A stretch of 64,000 bases of DNA from positions 3,337,239 through 3,401,238 of the forward strand of contig NC_134946.1 in assembly GCF_051020765.1 (NCBI RefSeq), written 5' to 3'. The stretch is from Lasioglossum baleicum (Eukaryota; Arthropoda; Insecta; Hymenoptera; Halictidae). A program made the translations under genes and the position numbers. Below are positions 47,644-59,523 of the stretch, piece after piece. The number at the start of each line of letters is the position of its first letter. Position 1 is the stretch's first letter. The notes beneath the pieces are model-generated. The model saw only the letters and a list, made by a program, of their open reading frames with translations, was not told the DNA's origin and did no database searches.

Positions 47644-49620
47644 ATTCTTATTGTAGTATTTGATAAATAAATTTCTGTTTAGACGTGGAGAGAGTATTTC
47701 TGGAGTTTCTGTAGCGGAGACTATAATTACGCGAGTCTGCCAGCATAGAAAATCAGTATAACTGTGTTTAGACTATCAGCCAGTTCATGTAAAACGTTTA
47801 CGTAGCCGTAAGGTGCATCGAGTGGAACGGTCTAACTTGCATACTCCATTTCCGGTGGACGTAGAGTTTGCAGTGGGCTCCGCAACTTGTAATTGGGTCA
47901 TTTGGATGATACTATACTGAATATTCGATTTGTCAGCCTCCCTGCCCGGCGCAACCGTTATCATGTTACTATCGAAAATCAAAGGCGTAGTCAAACCCCC
48001 CGAACATGATAAAAATCAAACTTTACACTGAATTTATTCTTTGAAACAGAAAACGATCATCACTGTCACAAACCACGTGATCTACTTCTGCATTCGTTAA
48101 AGAGTTCAGAGAAGTTCAGTGATCAATGAAGATCAATGAAAATGAATTTATTTCATCGTTTAGCTTTTTCAAAGTTAAAATTCATATAAAAATACACTTT
48201 TTTTTTACAGATTTTTCCTTGGTACTCGAATGGGTCAATCTCCAACGGCAACCTCCATTTTTCTAAAAATACGATACCGTAGAATAACAGCAAACAATGT
48301 CACGAAATAGTCGAACAATCTCGGTCAGAATCCCATTGATTCCTAATGATTCCATAGGATCGGCGTGGAGTAAATAAATCGGTTGATAAAACTTTTGATG
48401 AATCGGCATTGTTGATGAATAATAATCTGAAAACAAGTCCATTGAAATAACACCTGCGGGGAGGTGGGGGGGGGGGGTGGACTGGCTTAAACGATTACCT
48501 GCTGTGTTTGCGTTCGCTCGTGCCGAGTGTGTTTTGCATTTCGCTTCCCTTGTTTCCCAGCCGCTGCACGTGACGCGGCGCAGTATTGTAAAACAATTTT
48601 TATCGCTTGAAAAACCTTGTACCTGTGCGCCACGCGTGTGCCGGTGTGTGCTTCTTCGTCAGCGCGTTGTATTTATCACGATATTTCATAGAGCCACCCC
48701 CTCGAACGAATTTTCATCGCCCCACCCGGAAGAGATAATCATTTTTCAATATTCTTCAATCCACTTTTCGAAATGAACGGAAATCGACGGAAATTATTTT
48801 CCAGCCGAAACTCGATTCAGAGGGATGCGAAACTCCGTTACGACCTTCGAAAATTTATCCCGCACCTTTTCACGCATTGCGATTCCACATTCTACACACA
48901 ATTCATGCTCTTTTGTGTCGATGTATTACACCCTCTGTACCGCCATTCTGTCTTTCATCGAGTTTGAAAAAGGTACCGCGATTTTCCGCTTTTCCCTTTA
49001 TCCGTTTCACCCCATTGTCAGTCAAAATAGAAGTCGCTGTTGAACTACTTTATTATTATTACCACGCTTATATTAGCTTGCCGAGTTGTCGTTGTATGCG
49101 TCAAATCTTGTAACTGAATTTTAAACCACTTCCCGATGAGCTAAAGACTTGAAACTTTAAACATAGCTCAGAACTGGATGACAATGCAATATTAAAAAAC
49201 AAATTCCAAAAAAAACTGTGCGTTGAGGAGAAAAGAATTTTTACTATTAACCGTCACACCTCGTCGCGCGACGCTCGGTAATACGTCATCGCGTTCAGCG
49301 ATCCCCACTCCGTGCGCCAGTGCTCCCTACTCCACTACGTGTTCCCACTCCGACTCATCCCCACTCCACTGACCCATTTCGCACCGCAGGAGCTCAGTCA
49401 GTGTGGTGTCCCGTTCATTCATTTCGATTTCGGACAATTTCGGACTCCATCAAGAGACGTCGTCTCTCGGAGTCATCCCCTCATTTTATCTCGCGTATTT
49501 CCATATCTTGCGTTTCTGTATCTTACTATTTCGTACCAGTATTACTATATCTTGCGTTCCATTTAAAAAAGACTAGGTGGTAGAAAATAAAATAATATAT
49601 GAAAAAAAAACTTTTTAAAA
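47644..49620. other. Non-coding stretch with a G-run
   Basis: Holds a G-rich run at about 48459-48480 (12 consecutive G). A partial copy (ccacgcttatattagctt, about 49060-49078) matches the end of the MITE at 49621-49815. Overlapping short open frames show no family features. Confidence 0.5.
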
Positions 49621-49815
49621 ACCACGCTTATATTAAAATGCACTAAAAAGGAGAAAATAATTTTTCTAGACATTAGTGACTAAATAGAATAAAAAGCGTG
49701 GACCGCCCACGAAGATTACGTCAATATAGTTTAGCGCTCCACGCTTTTATTTATAGTCACTGATGTATAAAAAAATTATTTTCTCCTTTTTTAGTGCATT
49801 TTAATATAAGCGTGG
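49621..49815. mobile_element. Palindromic MITE, CCACGCTTATATT family
   Basis: Ends are accacgcttatattaaaatg and cattttaatataagcgtgg. The inverted arms cover nearly the entire 195 bases, with a short loop at about 49705-49730. Flanks ctttttaaaa and cttttaaaaa look like a 9-10-bp imperfect target duplication. A single-ended relic of the family is at about 49060 and a weaker one at about 43905. Confidence 0.82.
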
Positions 49816-50169
49816 CTTTTAAAAAGCTTTTTATATATATATAAATTTTTTATTCGTAAATTCGACTTCAGAAAATAATTGTAGGGTTTCGGACTAATGT
49901 GTATAGCATATGTACAGGCCAGAAAGGTAATTTGATATTTAAAATGTTTTTACTGGCTTGAAGGAGTTAGAGGGTGGTCGAAACACCCAGAAAAATTTCA
50001 GCGACTCCTCTGTTTATTTTCTACCGACTGCACCCCTCCCCAGCAACCCCTTTCAATCAACGGCACTAAAAAATAGACTTGGAAAACATGTTTACGCTGA
50101 CGTGCTGCCCTCAAAGCCGAAACCACCCCTCGTGACAAACAATATTAAAACATTTATAAAAATTGCAAT

Positions 50170-51075
50170 TCTTGAATCGTGTTCAGAGAAACTGTTGCGT
50201 GACTTGAGGAGTTAAAGAAATGGACTTTGTAGAGGCAGAGATATAAATTTAATAATCCTCGGAACATAAACTACCCTCTATAAAATAAAGTCTATTTAAA
50301 AACTGAACGAATTAGAAGAGTGGTTTAAGGGGTGAAAGAAATGGACTATTTACGCAGGATATATGAATTTACCACCCCCAACAAAATGAACTACCCTCCT
50401 CAGTATAACGTCTGTCACGAAACCAAAAGTTTTCTATTTAAAAATTGAACGAATTAGAACAGTGGTTTTCAGGGGTTAAAGAAATGGACTATTTACACAG
50501 GATATATGAATTTATACCACCCCCAACAAAATGAACTACCCTCCTCAGTATAATGCCTGTCACGAAACCAAAAGTTTTCTATTTAAAAATTGAACGAATT
50601 AGAACAGTGGTTTTCAGGGGTTAAAGAAATGGACTATTTACACAGGATATATGAATTTATACCACCCCCAACAAAATGAACCACCCTCCTCAGTATAACG
50701 TCTGTCACGAAACCAAAAGTTTTCTATTTAAAAATTGAACGATTTAGAACAGTGGTTTTCAGGGGTTAAAGAAATGGACTATTTACACAGGATATATGAA
50801 TTTATACCACCCCCAACAAAATGAACTACCCTCCTCAGTATAATGCCTGTCACGAAACCAAAAGTTTTCTATTTAAAAATTGAACGAATTAGAACAGTGG
50901 TTTTCAGGGGTTAAAGAAATGGACTATTTACACAGGATATATGAATTTATACCACCCCCAACAAAATGAACTTCCCTCCTCAGTATAATGCCTGTCACGA
51001 AACCAAAAGTTTTCTATTTAAAGATTGAACGAATTAGAAGAGTGGTTTAAGGGGCTAAAGAAATCGACTATTTAC
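50170..51075. repeat. 145-bp tandem repeat array
   Basis: The anchor gaacga(a/t)ttagaa(c/g)ag occurs at 50305, 50447, 50592, 50737, 50882 and 51027. Spacing is 142, then 145 four times. Central units are almost identical; the first and last are diverged, as expected of array edges. Each unit includes taccacccccaacaaaatga and cctgtcacgaaaccaaaagt. No coding frame spans units. Confidence 0.95.
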
Positions 51076-52548
51076 AGGATGTATGAACTTACTGTCGCAA
51101 AATTAAAAACTTCTTATTTAATGTGAATGAATTAGGAGAGTGATAGAGAGTGACGTTTGAGTGATACTGTTGTCGAAAAATTTTCAGAAAAACATCTGCG
51201 GTTCTCGGTGTTTGTTTTCCGTTGGCCAGTCCCTCCCGCCCCTCTCGACCAGTAAACAATATTTCCGTTCCTCTCGTCGGCTGGTCGTCCTCATTCGACC
51301 AGTTTCCAGGGTGAAGCGAGTGGGACAAAGGGAGAGACAGGGTGAGGAGACTAGAAGCAAAAAGAGAGAGACGAGAAGAGAAAGGGAGAGACCTGAAGAG
51401 CGACCAGCAGAGAAACAAGGATAGAGTGTCGTGTAAATGCGGGAATTAGAAAGAGACGCGACAGTGAACAGTGTTGAGAGAGAAGGACAAAGGGATCGGT
51501 AGGAATAAAAAGGGAGACGAGGAGGACACAACGAGCAGGAGAGAAACGTGCTGAGTGAGAATTGAGAGGCGCTGGGGCGGGGGAGGGAAGGCAAACACGT
51601 AGGGGAGGAGAGAAGTGTGTATACAGGGTGTTGGAAAAGTACGAGGAAAACACTGACGGTCAGACAATGGCATTTTTAAATGCTTTTCTTGCTATTGCTG
51701 CAATTTTCTTCCTTTTTTTTTTAACATTCTGTCTTACAATTGGTTTGGAAACACTGAATTAAAATTCTACAATGCAACCCCAAATGCAACTCCAGAACAC
51801 TTCAGAATCCAACTCAGAAAAACAAATTTAAATTTGGAATCCTCAGGTCAGAGCATATGTTATTCGTTAGTCTCGAACTCGTTCGATTCGACCCCGATTT
51901 CGTAATCTTGGTATCAGCACCGAATTAAAACTTATTATTACCGTTGCTTCTCTTGTTTCGTGTGTTTCGTTACTTAGTTTCGGCCAGGTGGGAGTTTCGG
52001 TGTTTCGCATTGCAGAAAGTTCGAAACTTGGATCTTCTCGTCTTCATTTTGATTCGGGGAACGCCGAGATCCCCACCTTTGGTTTATCCCACCGTCGAGT
52101 CCCAGGGCCTTTAACTTTGGGATTCGTTTAGAACTTTTCCGTTGGCGGACCGTCGCGTGGGAATTCTAATCGGAATGTTGACCAGGGATCCCCTAATTTA
52201 AATTGCTTGATCGGGGAAGCTCGCAGCTTCGATATCGGCTGAGCACACACTTTCTCTTCATGATCTCACCGGATGTATCAAATTTTTTAAATCTTCGTTA
52301 ATTGCCGCTAGAGAACTTCTCCTGGCGAAAGAGAACCGTAGGATAAAGAACTGATAAAACAAAAAAGTTGCTGGAGCCACGAATAAAATGTACCCGAATG
52401 ATAAAACGGGAAAACGAAGAAAGCATACAGCGAGAGAACCTTCTGTGGCTATTTTTGATACACTTATCTCCTGCTTTATACCGCAATTTTTCACGGAAAA
52501 TTTTTCCCAAAAAATGTTTTGTTTCTACATAGTTTTTAATTAAACTTT
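51076..52548. other. Non-coding stretch with a purine-rich tract
   Basis: The tract at about 51300-51600 is strongly GA-rich on the plus strand and produces Ser/Leu-rich minus-strand open frames that look like artefacts. Nothing else recognised. Confidence 0.5.
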
Positions 52549-52740
52549 CACCATCATATTTGTGACATTTATCCGACTAAAACGAGACCAAACACGATAC
52601 AATTTGCATCATATTTACACGTGTAATAGTTTCGGATACTAGAGGTTCGATTGTATCGTGGATTAAACAAGTAATTGTGATCCAAACTGCATCGTGTGTG
52701 GACTCATTTTAATCGGAGAAATCTCACGGATGCGTGAGTG
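52549..52740. mobile_element. Inverted-repeat element (CACCATCATATTTG family)
   Basis: The block tccgactaaaacgagaccaaacacgataca is mirrored by tgcatcgtgtgtggactcattttaatcgga. A related half copy occurs at 56071-56150 and a weaker one in the hairpin at 2285-2340. Ends not exactly defined. Confidence 0.6.
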
Positions 52741-54752
52741 AAACATTCACGAAAAGATCATCGCAAGTAAATTAGTTAAATAAACAAAACCGTTGGGTTC
52801 CCCTATTTCCGAACCGTTTAAAGGCACGTAACCTCATAATTCGACCACGGAAGGGCGGCCAAACCGGCGAAACAAATTCCCAGCTGGCGGGAACCGTTTA
52901 AAAAAGCGGAAATTCGCATAAAGATTCGCAGTGGGTTGACAACGGGTGCTGAACAAGATACAATTTCGCGTTGAACAAAACGAGAAAGCGGCTGGAGCCG
53001 GCGAGGACGATAAAACGTGGAAAAATGGAGGGTCGGCAAACGAAGAAAGCGGCGAAAGAAAGGGAAAGAGGAAGAGGGCGATGGAGGAGACGAGGACTGG
53101 AGGGGAGAAAAAGGAGAGATAAGGTCGCGCACGTTTCTCCTGACGCGGTTCTATCCGGAAGTCGCGCTGGAGGGGGGCTCTAGAATCGATAACCGCCCCT
53201 CTGCCACGTCGAAAGGGGTCGCCGCCACCCTCCTTTTAAAAGAGGGGGGCCGGAGAGAGGTGGGGGGAGAAGTGGAGAGTCAGAGAGGGAGAGAGAGTTA
53301 GAGGGGGCCACAGAGAGATAAAGAGAGAAAGAAAGAGTCGGAGAGAGTCAGAGGAGGCCAGAAAGAGATGGAGAGAGTTAGAGAGCGATAAAGGAAGGAA
53401 CAGAGAGAGAAAGAGAGCAGGTTCGAACACCAGGTCGACCCCCAAAGGGGAAAACTGGCTGGTTGAACGATGACGCCGACGATGACGATCATTCTCGCGC
53501 ACTCTGATCACTTTAAAAGGCTCCCGGCACTTCCGAACCTCAAACACCATTTTTCCGATCCGTTCGAGCTTCATTTTCTTGCTCCAACAGAGAATTCGTT
53601 CGTTTATTCGACTCTAACTTCTCTTTCAATACTAGATGACTAACTTTTCGTACAAACGATTTTGAACATTGGAATATTCGATCCAATTGCGATTTCTGAC
53701 GATCTGACAAATGTTTCGGTACATGTAAGTTCTATTATAAAAAATGACTGTGTTGATTGTCGTCGAGATGGAGGTTGTAGCCTGTACTGGCAGTAATTTC
53801 GAATCGCCTTGAAATTATCGTTTGGAAATAAAAACGAGTTACAATGGAGAAAATGGTGTGTCTTGCAAAAATTGTATTGTGAACCTTGACTACGTGCAAA
53901 TGTCCGCTAATTGTTGTCACAAATTGCTGTTTCTGTCGATAACAATCTTTGCTCGCTGTAAACGAACCACTTTTCGAGGAAGATATACAATAGACGCGTG
54001 AAGCCAATAAATCTTCCTAAATAGAACAATTTTTCCATTCGCTTAAACGAGACCTTGTTCGTTTAACTAATTCCCGAATTTTTCGATTGTTCAGTTTGCT
54101 ACACACGAGTGATTTCAGGATTATAAATTCTTCGATTTTTCATCGCAACGTGAAACTTGTTTAACAACGACGGGGAATTGAATGCAAGATCCAAGCAAAG
54201 TCGATTTACATGAGAAGAGTGAAATCAAGAGAGCGCAGGGTGCCTTCGATTGAAAGGATAAATCATGAATACTCCATTTCTGTTAACAACGGTCTAGGCG
54301 TGAATTCAACGGGAGGAAGTAGGACAGTCTCTGGCATGGTACCCTGAGTACCGAACGATTGATGCAATTCTGTGCAGAACTTAGTATGTATTTCAGACGA
54401 GTTTCCAATTTAGTTTGCAGCCGTCCTCTCTGTCTGATAAGTTGGCGCGCTCGACTTAACTTCCGCAGCGAAAGAATACTGCTACGAATTAGAGTTCTGC
54501 TGCTCACAACAGACTAAATACCGTTTCTCTCGGCTCACAGACGCGGTTCATACACTCTGTTATATTAGGCGAACATCAGATAAAATTCCTCGTAGAAGGA
54601 ATATACAGAAATGCTAATCATCGATTAGATAAGCTCGGGTACTCTCCGATAATTTATAGTGGGGCACTCAGAATTGATAGTGTTACACAACTGATATAAA
54701 TAACATTCGAGTAGCGAGTATCAAAAATCGATGATCCTTAGCTCGGTGCTCC
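52741..54752. other. Non-coding stretch with a purine-rich tract
   Basis: About 53000-53430 is GA/GGAGA-rich. The remainder has no supported exon or repeat. Confidence 0.5.
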
Positions 54753-54990
54753 ATAAATGTTTCAAGAGTTCGATAAACAAATGGAAGGAAGAAATATCAG
54801 TCAACAAAAATGTTTAACAATAAACCTACCGAGCTTTAAGAATGGCTGGCATGTGTTGCCTTATGTTTGTGCTGCATAAATGTTTCAAGAGTTCGATAAA
54901 CAAATGGGAGGAAGAAATATCAGTAAACAAAAATGTTTAACAATAAACCTGCCGAGCTTTAAGAATGGCTGGCACGTGTTGCCTTATAAA
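54748..54990. repeat. Two-copy tandem duplication (about 123-bp unit)
   Basis: The sequence from ataaatgtttcaagagttcg to ggcatgtgttgccttat is repeated directly from about 54875. Differences include aagg/gagg and tacc/tgcc. Confidence 0.88.
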
Positions 54991-55585
54991 AATGGCATCA
55001 TAGAATGTATATAGATTTTCTTGCTTGAAATGAAGTCGAGTACTTCACGGGTATAGAAATAAAGAAAGCAATACATACTGAAGTCTCATTTTTCAGACCT
55101 TTAACTACGTCGGACATCAAAAATTGTACGACTAACAGAAAATTTTGAAATCGACTTTTGTCCGTTTTTTCGGGCCAAATAGCCGACTGAACGCCAGGCA
55201 GATCATCGGAAGAAGAAGCACGCGACGAGCCAAGTGATGAAGGACTAATCAGTCGTGGAACTAGCAGAATCCGTGTCAATTCCGGGCCCGAAAGACGTGA
55301 CGGAAGATTAAAAGGAAGAGCTGGCAGTGATCCAACCGGACAAGATTCCAAAATCGTGATCGACGAGGACACCAGCGAGAGAGTGCTCCGTTCTGCAGGT
55401 TGTTGATGATGATTGCGAGCTTCATAATTCCAGGTCATGCTCGTTAATGATCCCTCGAGTGCGACCCTGTTTCCGTGGAATCAACGTGACGGTTCATTGA
55501 CGAATTCAATTGCGTCGAATGGAATTTACATGGTTTCCTGTGTTAACGGCGACTTGCGTCGACGACGTATCCTGGAATTGCCCGA
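54991..55585. other. No supported gene
   Basis: A 146-codon minus-strand open frame (54998-55438) begins MTWNYEARNHHQQ. Its composition is not obviously artefactual, but its usable donor (GTATGT at about 55070) is in the wrong phase for the giant gene, and no domain is recognisable. Confidence 0.4.
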
Positions 55586-56300
55586 GCTTAGTTTGATCAT
55601 TACGCGGCCGAATTGAACGTTCGTTGATTGAACTTTAATAATTTGTAGTCTCCCCGCCCACGGCACACACATTCGCCGACTATTCCGATGGGATGATACG
55701 CCCGTGTATCAATCGCAATCTTCCAATCGTAGAAAACCTGTTCTGGCTATTGTCGGTGTAGGGCCATTCATTGAAATATTCATAATATGAAGAATTAATG
55801 ATAAGAAATACGAAATTTATAACTAAAGACACCGGTGATCTCAATTATCTGGAAAAGTACTAACTAAGTGACAAGTAAACAATTTTAGATTTTATTTTAA
55901 GACAATAAAATTTAAATAATTAATTAAAAAATGATTGCAAGAAACATGTATTTATTACGATAATTATACGTAGATAGGAATAATTTTTTAGTGAAAATTT
56001 CATCCCGATATCTCGTATGGTTCAAGAGTTACGGTAAAATGCCAGCAATTTTATTATCATTTATTATATTTACCATCATATTTGAGACATTTGCCTGATT
56101 AAAACGAGCCCAAACACGATAGAATTTGCATCATATTTACACGTGTTAGCTGAATCATTACGCCGGCCGAATTGAACGTTCGTGGACTGAACCTTGATAA
56201 CTTGTAGTTTCTTCCTGCCGACGGTACAGGTTCGGCGACTATCTCGCTAGGATGATACGAGGGCGTATCAATCGCGATCTTCCAATTGAAAATTGGATCG
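55586..56300. repeat. Diverged segmental duplication
   Basis: About 55592-55740 and 56150-56300 are related over about 150 bases (both have cattacg...cggccgaattgaacgttcg and ggatgatacg...gtatcaatcgc). Between them is a half copy of the CACCATCATATTTG element (56071-56150). No coding feature. Confidence 0.75.
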
Positions 56301-56459
56301 CTAATGGCTGTCGATACGGATCTCGAGCATTAATTAAAAAAGTTCCCCAACAAGATGAAGTTACCGATAAATTTCAAGCAATAATTGCAGCCGGAGATAC
56401 TTCGCCAAGATTACTCCGATCGTGTTTCAGTTTTAATTGCAGTCGTTAACAGCGTAGTC

Positions 56460-57125
56460 AAAGTTCCGTCCACGTGTCAGCATCGTTAAACGTTATCATC
56501 ATCGAAATCGTTGTTCCAGTCACAATGTTATTATCATTAAACACGATTATAGACTTTACGCATCGTTATTAAACATTATCGAAATCATTAGCATCGGCAA
56601 CGTTGGTATTATTAAATGTTGTTGAAATTGCAAGATAACGATTACTATAGTCACCGCAAATCAACATCGTCGTTAAACCTCGTCAAAGTTATTACTGTCA
56701 GCGACGCTATCAGTAAACGTAGTTACAGTCATTAAAAATCATCATTGTTATCAAACTTCATGAAATCATCATCGTTAAACGTCATCAAAGTCATCACCAT
56801 CAACACTATCGACACCATCGTCGGTAAACATCGTTACAATCGTTGAAGATCATCGGACATCATCGAGATCATCATTGAACGTGATCAAAGATTATCAAAC
56901 ATCATCGAGATCATCATTGAACATGATCAAACATCATTGAACGTGATCAAAAATGATCAAATATCATCGAGATATCATCATTGAACGTGATAAAAAAAAC
57001 ATCAACGTCGATAACACCGTATATCTGATCTCAAAGTAGTAATCATTATCGACGCCATCAACGTCATCAGGATCATTAAGCAGAATCATCATCAGTGTCG
57101 TTACCGTCACCGATATCGCAGGATT
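56460..57125. repeat. Degenerate ATC-triplet and minisatellite tract
   Basis: Dominated by atc, cat and cgtt triplets, with a better-kept subrepeat (atcatcgagatcatcattga, then acgtgatcaaa) about four times in 56855-56990. Open frames here are repeat artefacts. Confidence 0.8.
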
Positions 57126-57556
57126 AACAATTGCCTCGACAATGACGGTGCAGAATTGCAAGACAAAGTTGTTTACACTTTGTCCAGCTGGCCGAGGAGT
57201 ATTCCGATAAGATCGCGATCATCAACCGGAAGTAGAATACAAATCTAATCAAAGCGACTATTGATTGTTATACATATAAAAGAGAGACGCACGATGGTGG
57301 TAAGAAGGTTTTCGAGGGGTTTCGTTCGAGATCCAGTTTCTAGTGTTCTTTTGTCCCGTGGAGGAATCATTCATGAAAAGATCCCGCCAGGAAATGACAC
57401 GAGCTAGAAGAAGAAGCGTTCTCGAAGCGCCGCGCCGTCGAGTGTCATCGATCCTAGCTTAGACCATATACAATACCTATAGATGCGACTTCAGATAACA
57501 TGCCGTGTTCCAAGATTACTTCATCTACCAGATGACGGATGTGAGCAAAGTGCTAT

Positions 57557-58681
57557 CAGTGTGCCCAGATTCCACGTTTTTTTTCGCGCATGCGCGACTT
57601 TTCAGCCTCAGTAAAGTACGCTTCGCGAGGAAATGTGGCACCTTGAGCGCCATGCCGAATGGAACTGATTATGAAAAACGAATGAATGACAAGTGTATTT
57701 GTATATATATTCGTATATACATATGAAATATTGAAATATAATATATATATATATATTCAGATAATAATATAATTCCGACTTATTCTATTGTATTTAGAGG
57801 ATGGGGAAGAGGAAAGGAGTGCTAAAATAATTAAGCAAGATAAATAATAAACAACAAAATATTTTATTTGGCAAATTCAATACACGGCTTCTTCAGCGGC
57901 AATATTAAGTGGACACGCTTAAAAATCGCATAACTTTTTAGAAATTGGTCCAAAGGACTTGAATTTTTTTAAGATGTTAGACCGACTAGTTCGCTAGAGA
58001 ATAAGTAAACTAAAATTTATTACGATTGCAATTGGTAGGAATTATACAAAATTTTAAAATATGATGTTTTGCCAACTTTTTTATCTGAGCCTGTAACGAT
58101 AATTTAAAAAATGTGTTTTATAGATTTCGGTAACTTATATGCATACTGAAAATTTCATCGAAATCGGTCAACATTGCAATGAGCTACATACGTTTAAAGA
58201 TGAGAGCTTAAGAGTGAAAGTCGTAGATTTTCAGCCTTGCCAGGGCATTTCGCCCTAACGTGATCATCTTTAAACGTTTGTAGCTCATTGCAATGTTGAC
58301 CGATTTCGATGAAATTTTCAGTATGCATATAAGTTACCGAAATCTATAAAACACATTTTTTAAATTATCGTTACAGGCCCAGATAAAAAAGTTGGCAAAA
58401 CATTATATTTTAAAATTTTGTATAATTCCTACCAATTGCAATCGTAATAAATTTTAGTTTACTTATTCTCTAGCGAACTAGTCGGTCTAACATCTTAAAA
58501 AAATTCAAGTCCTTTGGACCAATTTCTAAAAAGTTATGCGATTTTTAAGCGTGTCCACTTATTATCGCCGCTGACTGTAGGTGGCTCAGGGCTCTGCTAC
58601 ATCATCGCATCGGCCGCAACATAGCTACGTTACTGATTTGACGCGCATGCGCGAAAAAAAACGTGGAATCTGGGCACACTG
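57557..58681. mobile_element. hAT element (1.1 kb) with 8-bp target duplication
   Basis: Starts cagtgtgcccagattccacg and ends with the inverted cgtggaatctgggcacactg. The matched ends run about 37 bases, through cgcgcatgcgcg. Perfect target duplications AGTGCTAT lie at 57549-57556 and 58682-58689. A second palindrome (57905-58561) sits inside. No transposase frame. Confidence 0.93.
57905..58561. mobile_element. Palindromic element nested inside the hAT element
   Basis: Starts taagtggacacgcttaaaaa and ends tttttaagcgtgtccactta. Arms of about 300 bases are inverted and almost identical, with the centre near 58230. The position next to TA suggests a Tc1/mariner-type MITE. A diverged relative is at about 40130-40240. 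Confidence 0.85.
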
Positions 58682-58987
58682 AGTGCTATAGTTTGCTGAG
58701 AAGTCGCAGTGCCGCGAAGCTAAAATGGTAGAGGGGAAAGGGGAGTCTTCTCCGTATCTCATTCTGTATAAATATTTATGAAAACTGTAACTGTAATATA
58801 TATTTGATTCTATTACTCGTACATTTTTACTTCACTATTATTCTTTTAAATTTGGAAAAAGTGAAATTTGAATGTAGATGTTGATAATATGAAATCCGTA
58901 TTTATTTCCTCAAATCTTACTTTAATTAAAAAAAAAAAGGAATAGTATATTAAGTATAAAACTTTCATAAAACACTTAATTAATTAA

Positions 58988-59519
58988 GGATGTTCTGGAG
59001 GTATATAAAAACGCAACAAAATTTTTGAAAATTTGACAAGATATAATTCTTACTAAATTAATGCAATTACCAAAGTTTGGGTTCGATTCACTGCACCGTT
59101 TAAGAATTATAGCAACTTAAAGTTTGCATATTTTAACACGTCTTTTTATGGAGAGCTCATAAGATTCCACTTCAAACCCTATTTAAACCTTGATACATAA
59201 AACGCAACTAGAAACTCCAGTTTTTTTTTCATACGTAGTAACAATTATGTAATTAATTATGTTCAAAATTTATTAGGATTCGCTAAACAGTTACAGAGCA
59301 AAAAAATTATAAACTGTTACAAAACGTCAAATTTATCGTGTTGTCTCTCACTAGCATGGAAACGCGACAAGCGTAGACCACTGAATATAGCTACAGAGGG
59401 TACAGTATTCGCAAAAGTTTAATGCAAAATATACTCGTGGATAGAGCTTTCATTGTCAGTATATTGATGGATTTCGAATTTCTTGTACTTTTGTCTCCCA
59501 TTGTACCTCCAGAACATCC
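58988..59519. mobile_element. TTAA-flanked element (piggyBac-like), 532 bp
   Basis: Flanked by TTAA at 58984-58987 and 59520-59523. The ends ggatgttctggaggta and tacctccagaacatcc are perfect 16-base inverted repeats apart from flanking bases. No coding capacity. Confidence 0.88.
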
Positions 59520-59523
59520 TTAA

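Noticed and set aside
50170..51075. CRISPR-like array
   Set aside because: Units are 145 bases and homogeneous throughout with no unique spacers. This is a eukaryotic tandem repeat.
51089..53574. Several Ser/Leu/Arg-rich frames of 60-136 codons
   Set aside because: They derive from GA-rich purine tracts. Overlapping frames in several phases and no domain indicate artefact.
54998..55438. 146-codon minus-strand frame as possible first exon of the giant gene
   Set aside because: Its best donor (GTATGT) is phase 0, whereas the exon at 34243 needs a phase-1 partner. The only phase-1 GT has a poor donor context. No independent support.
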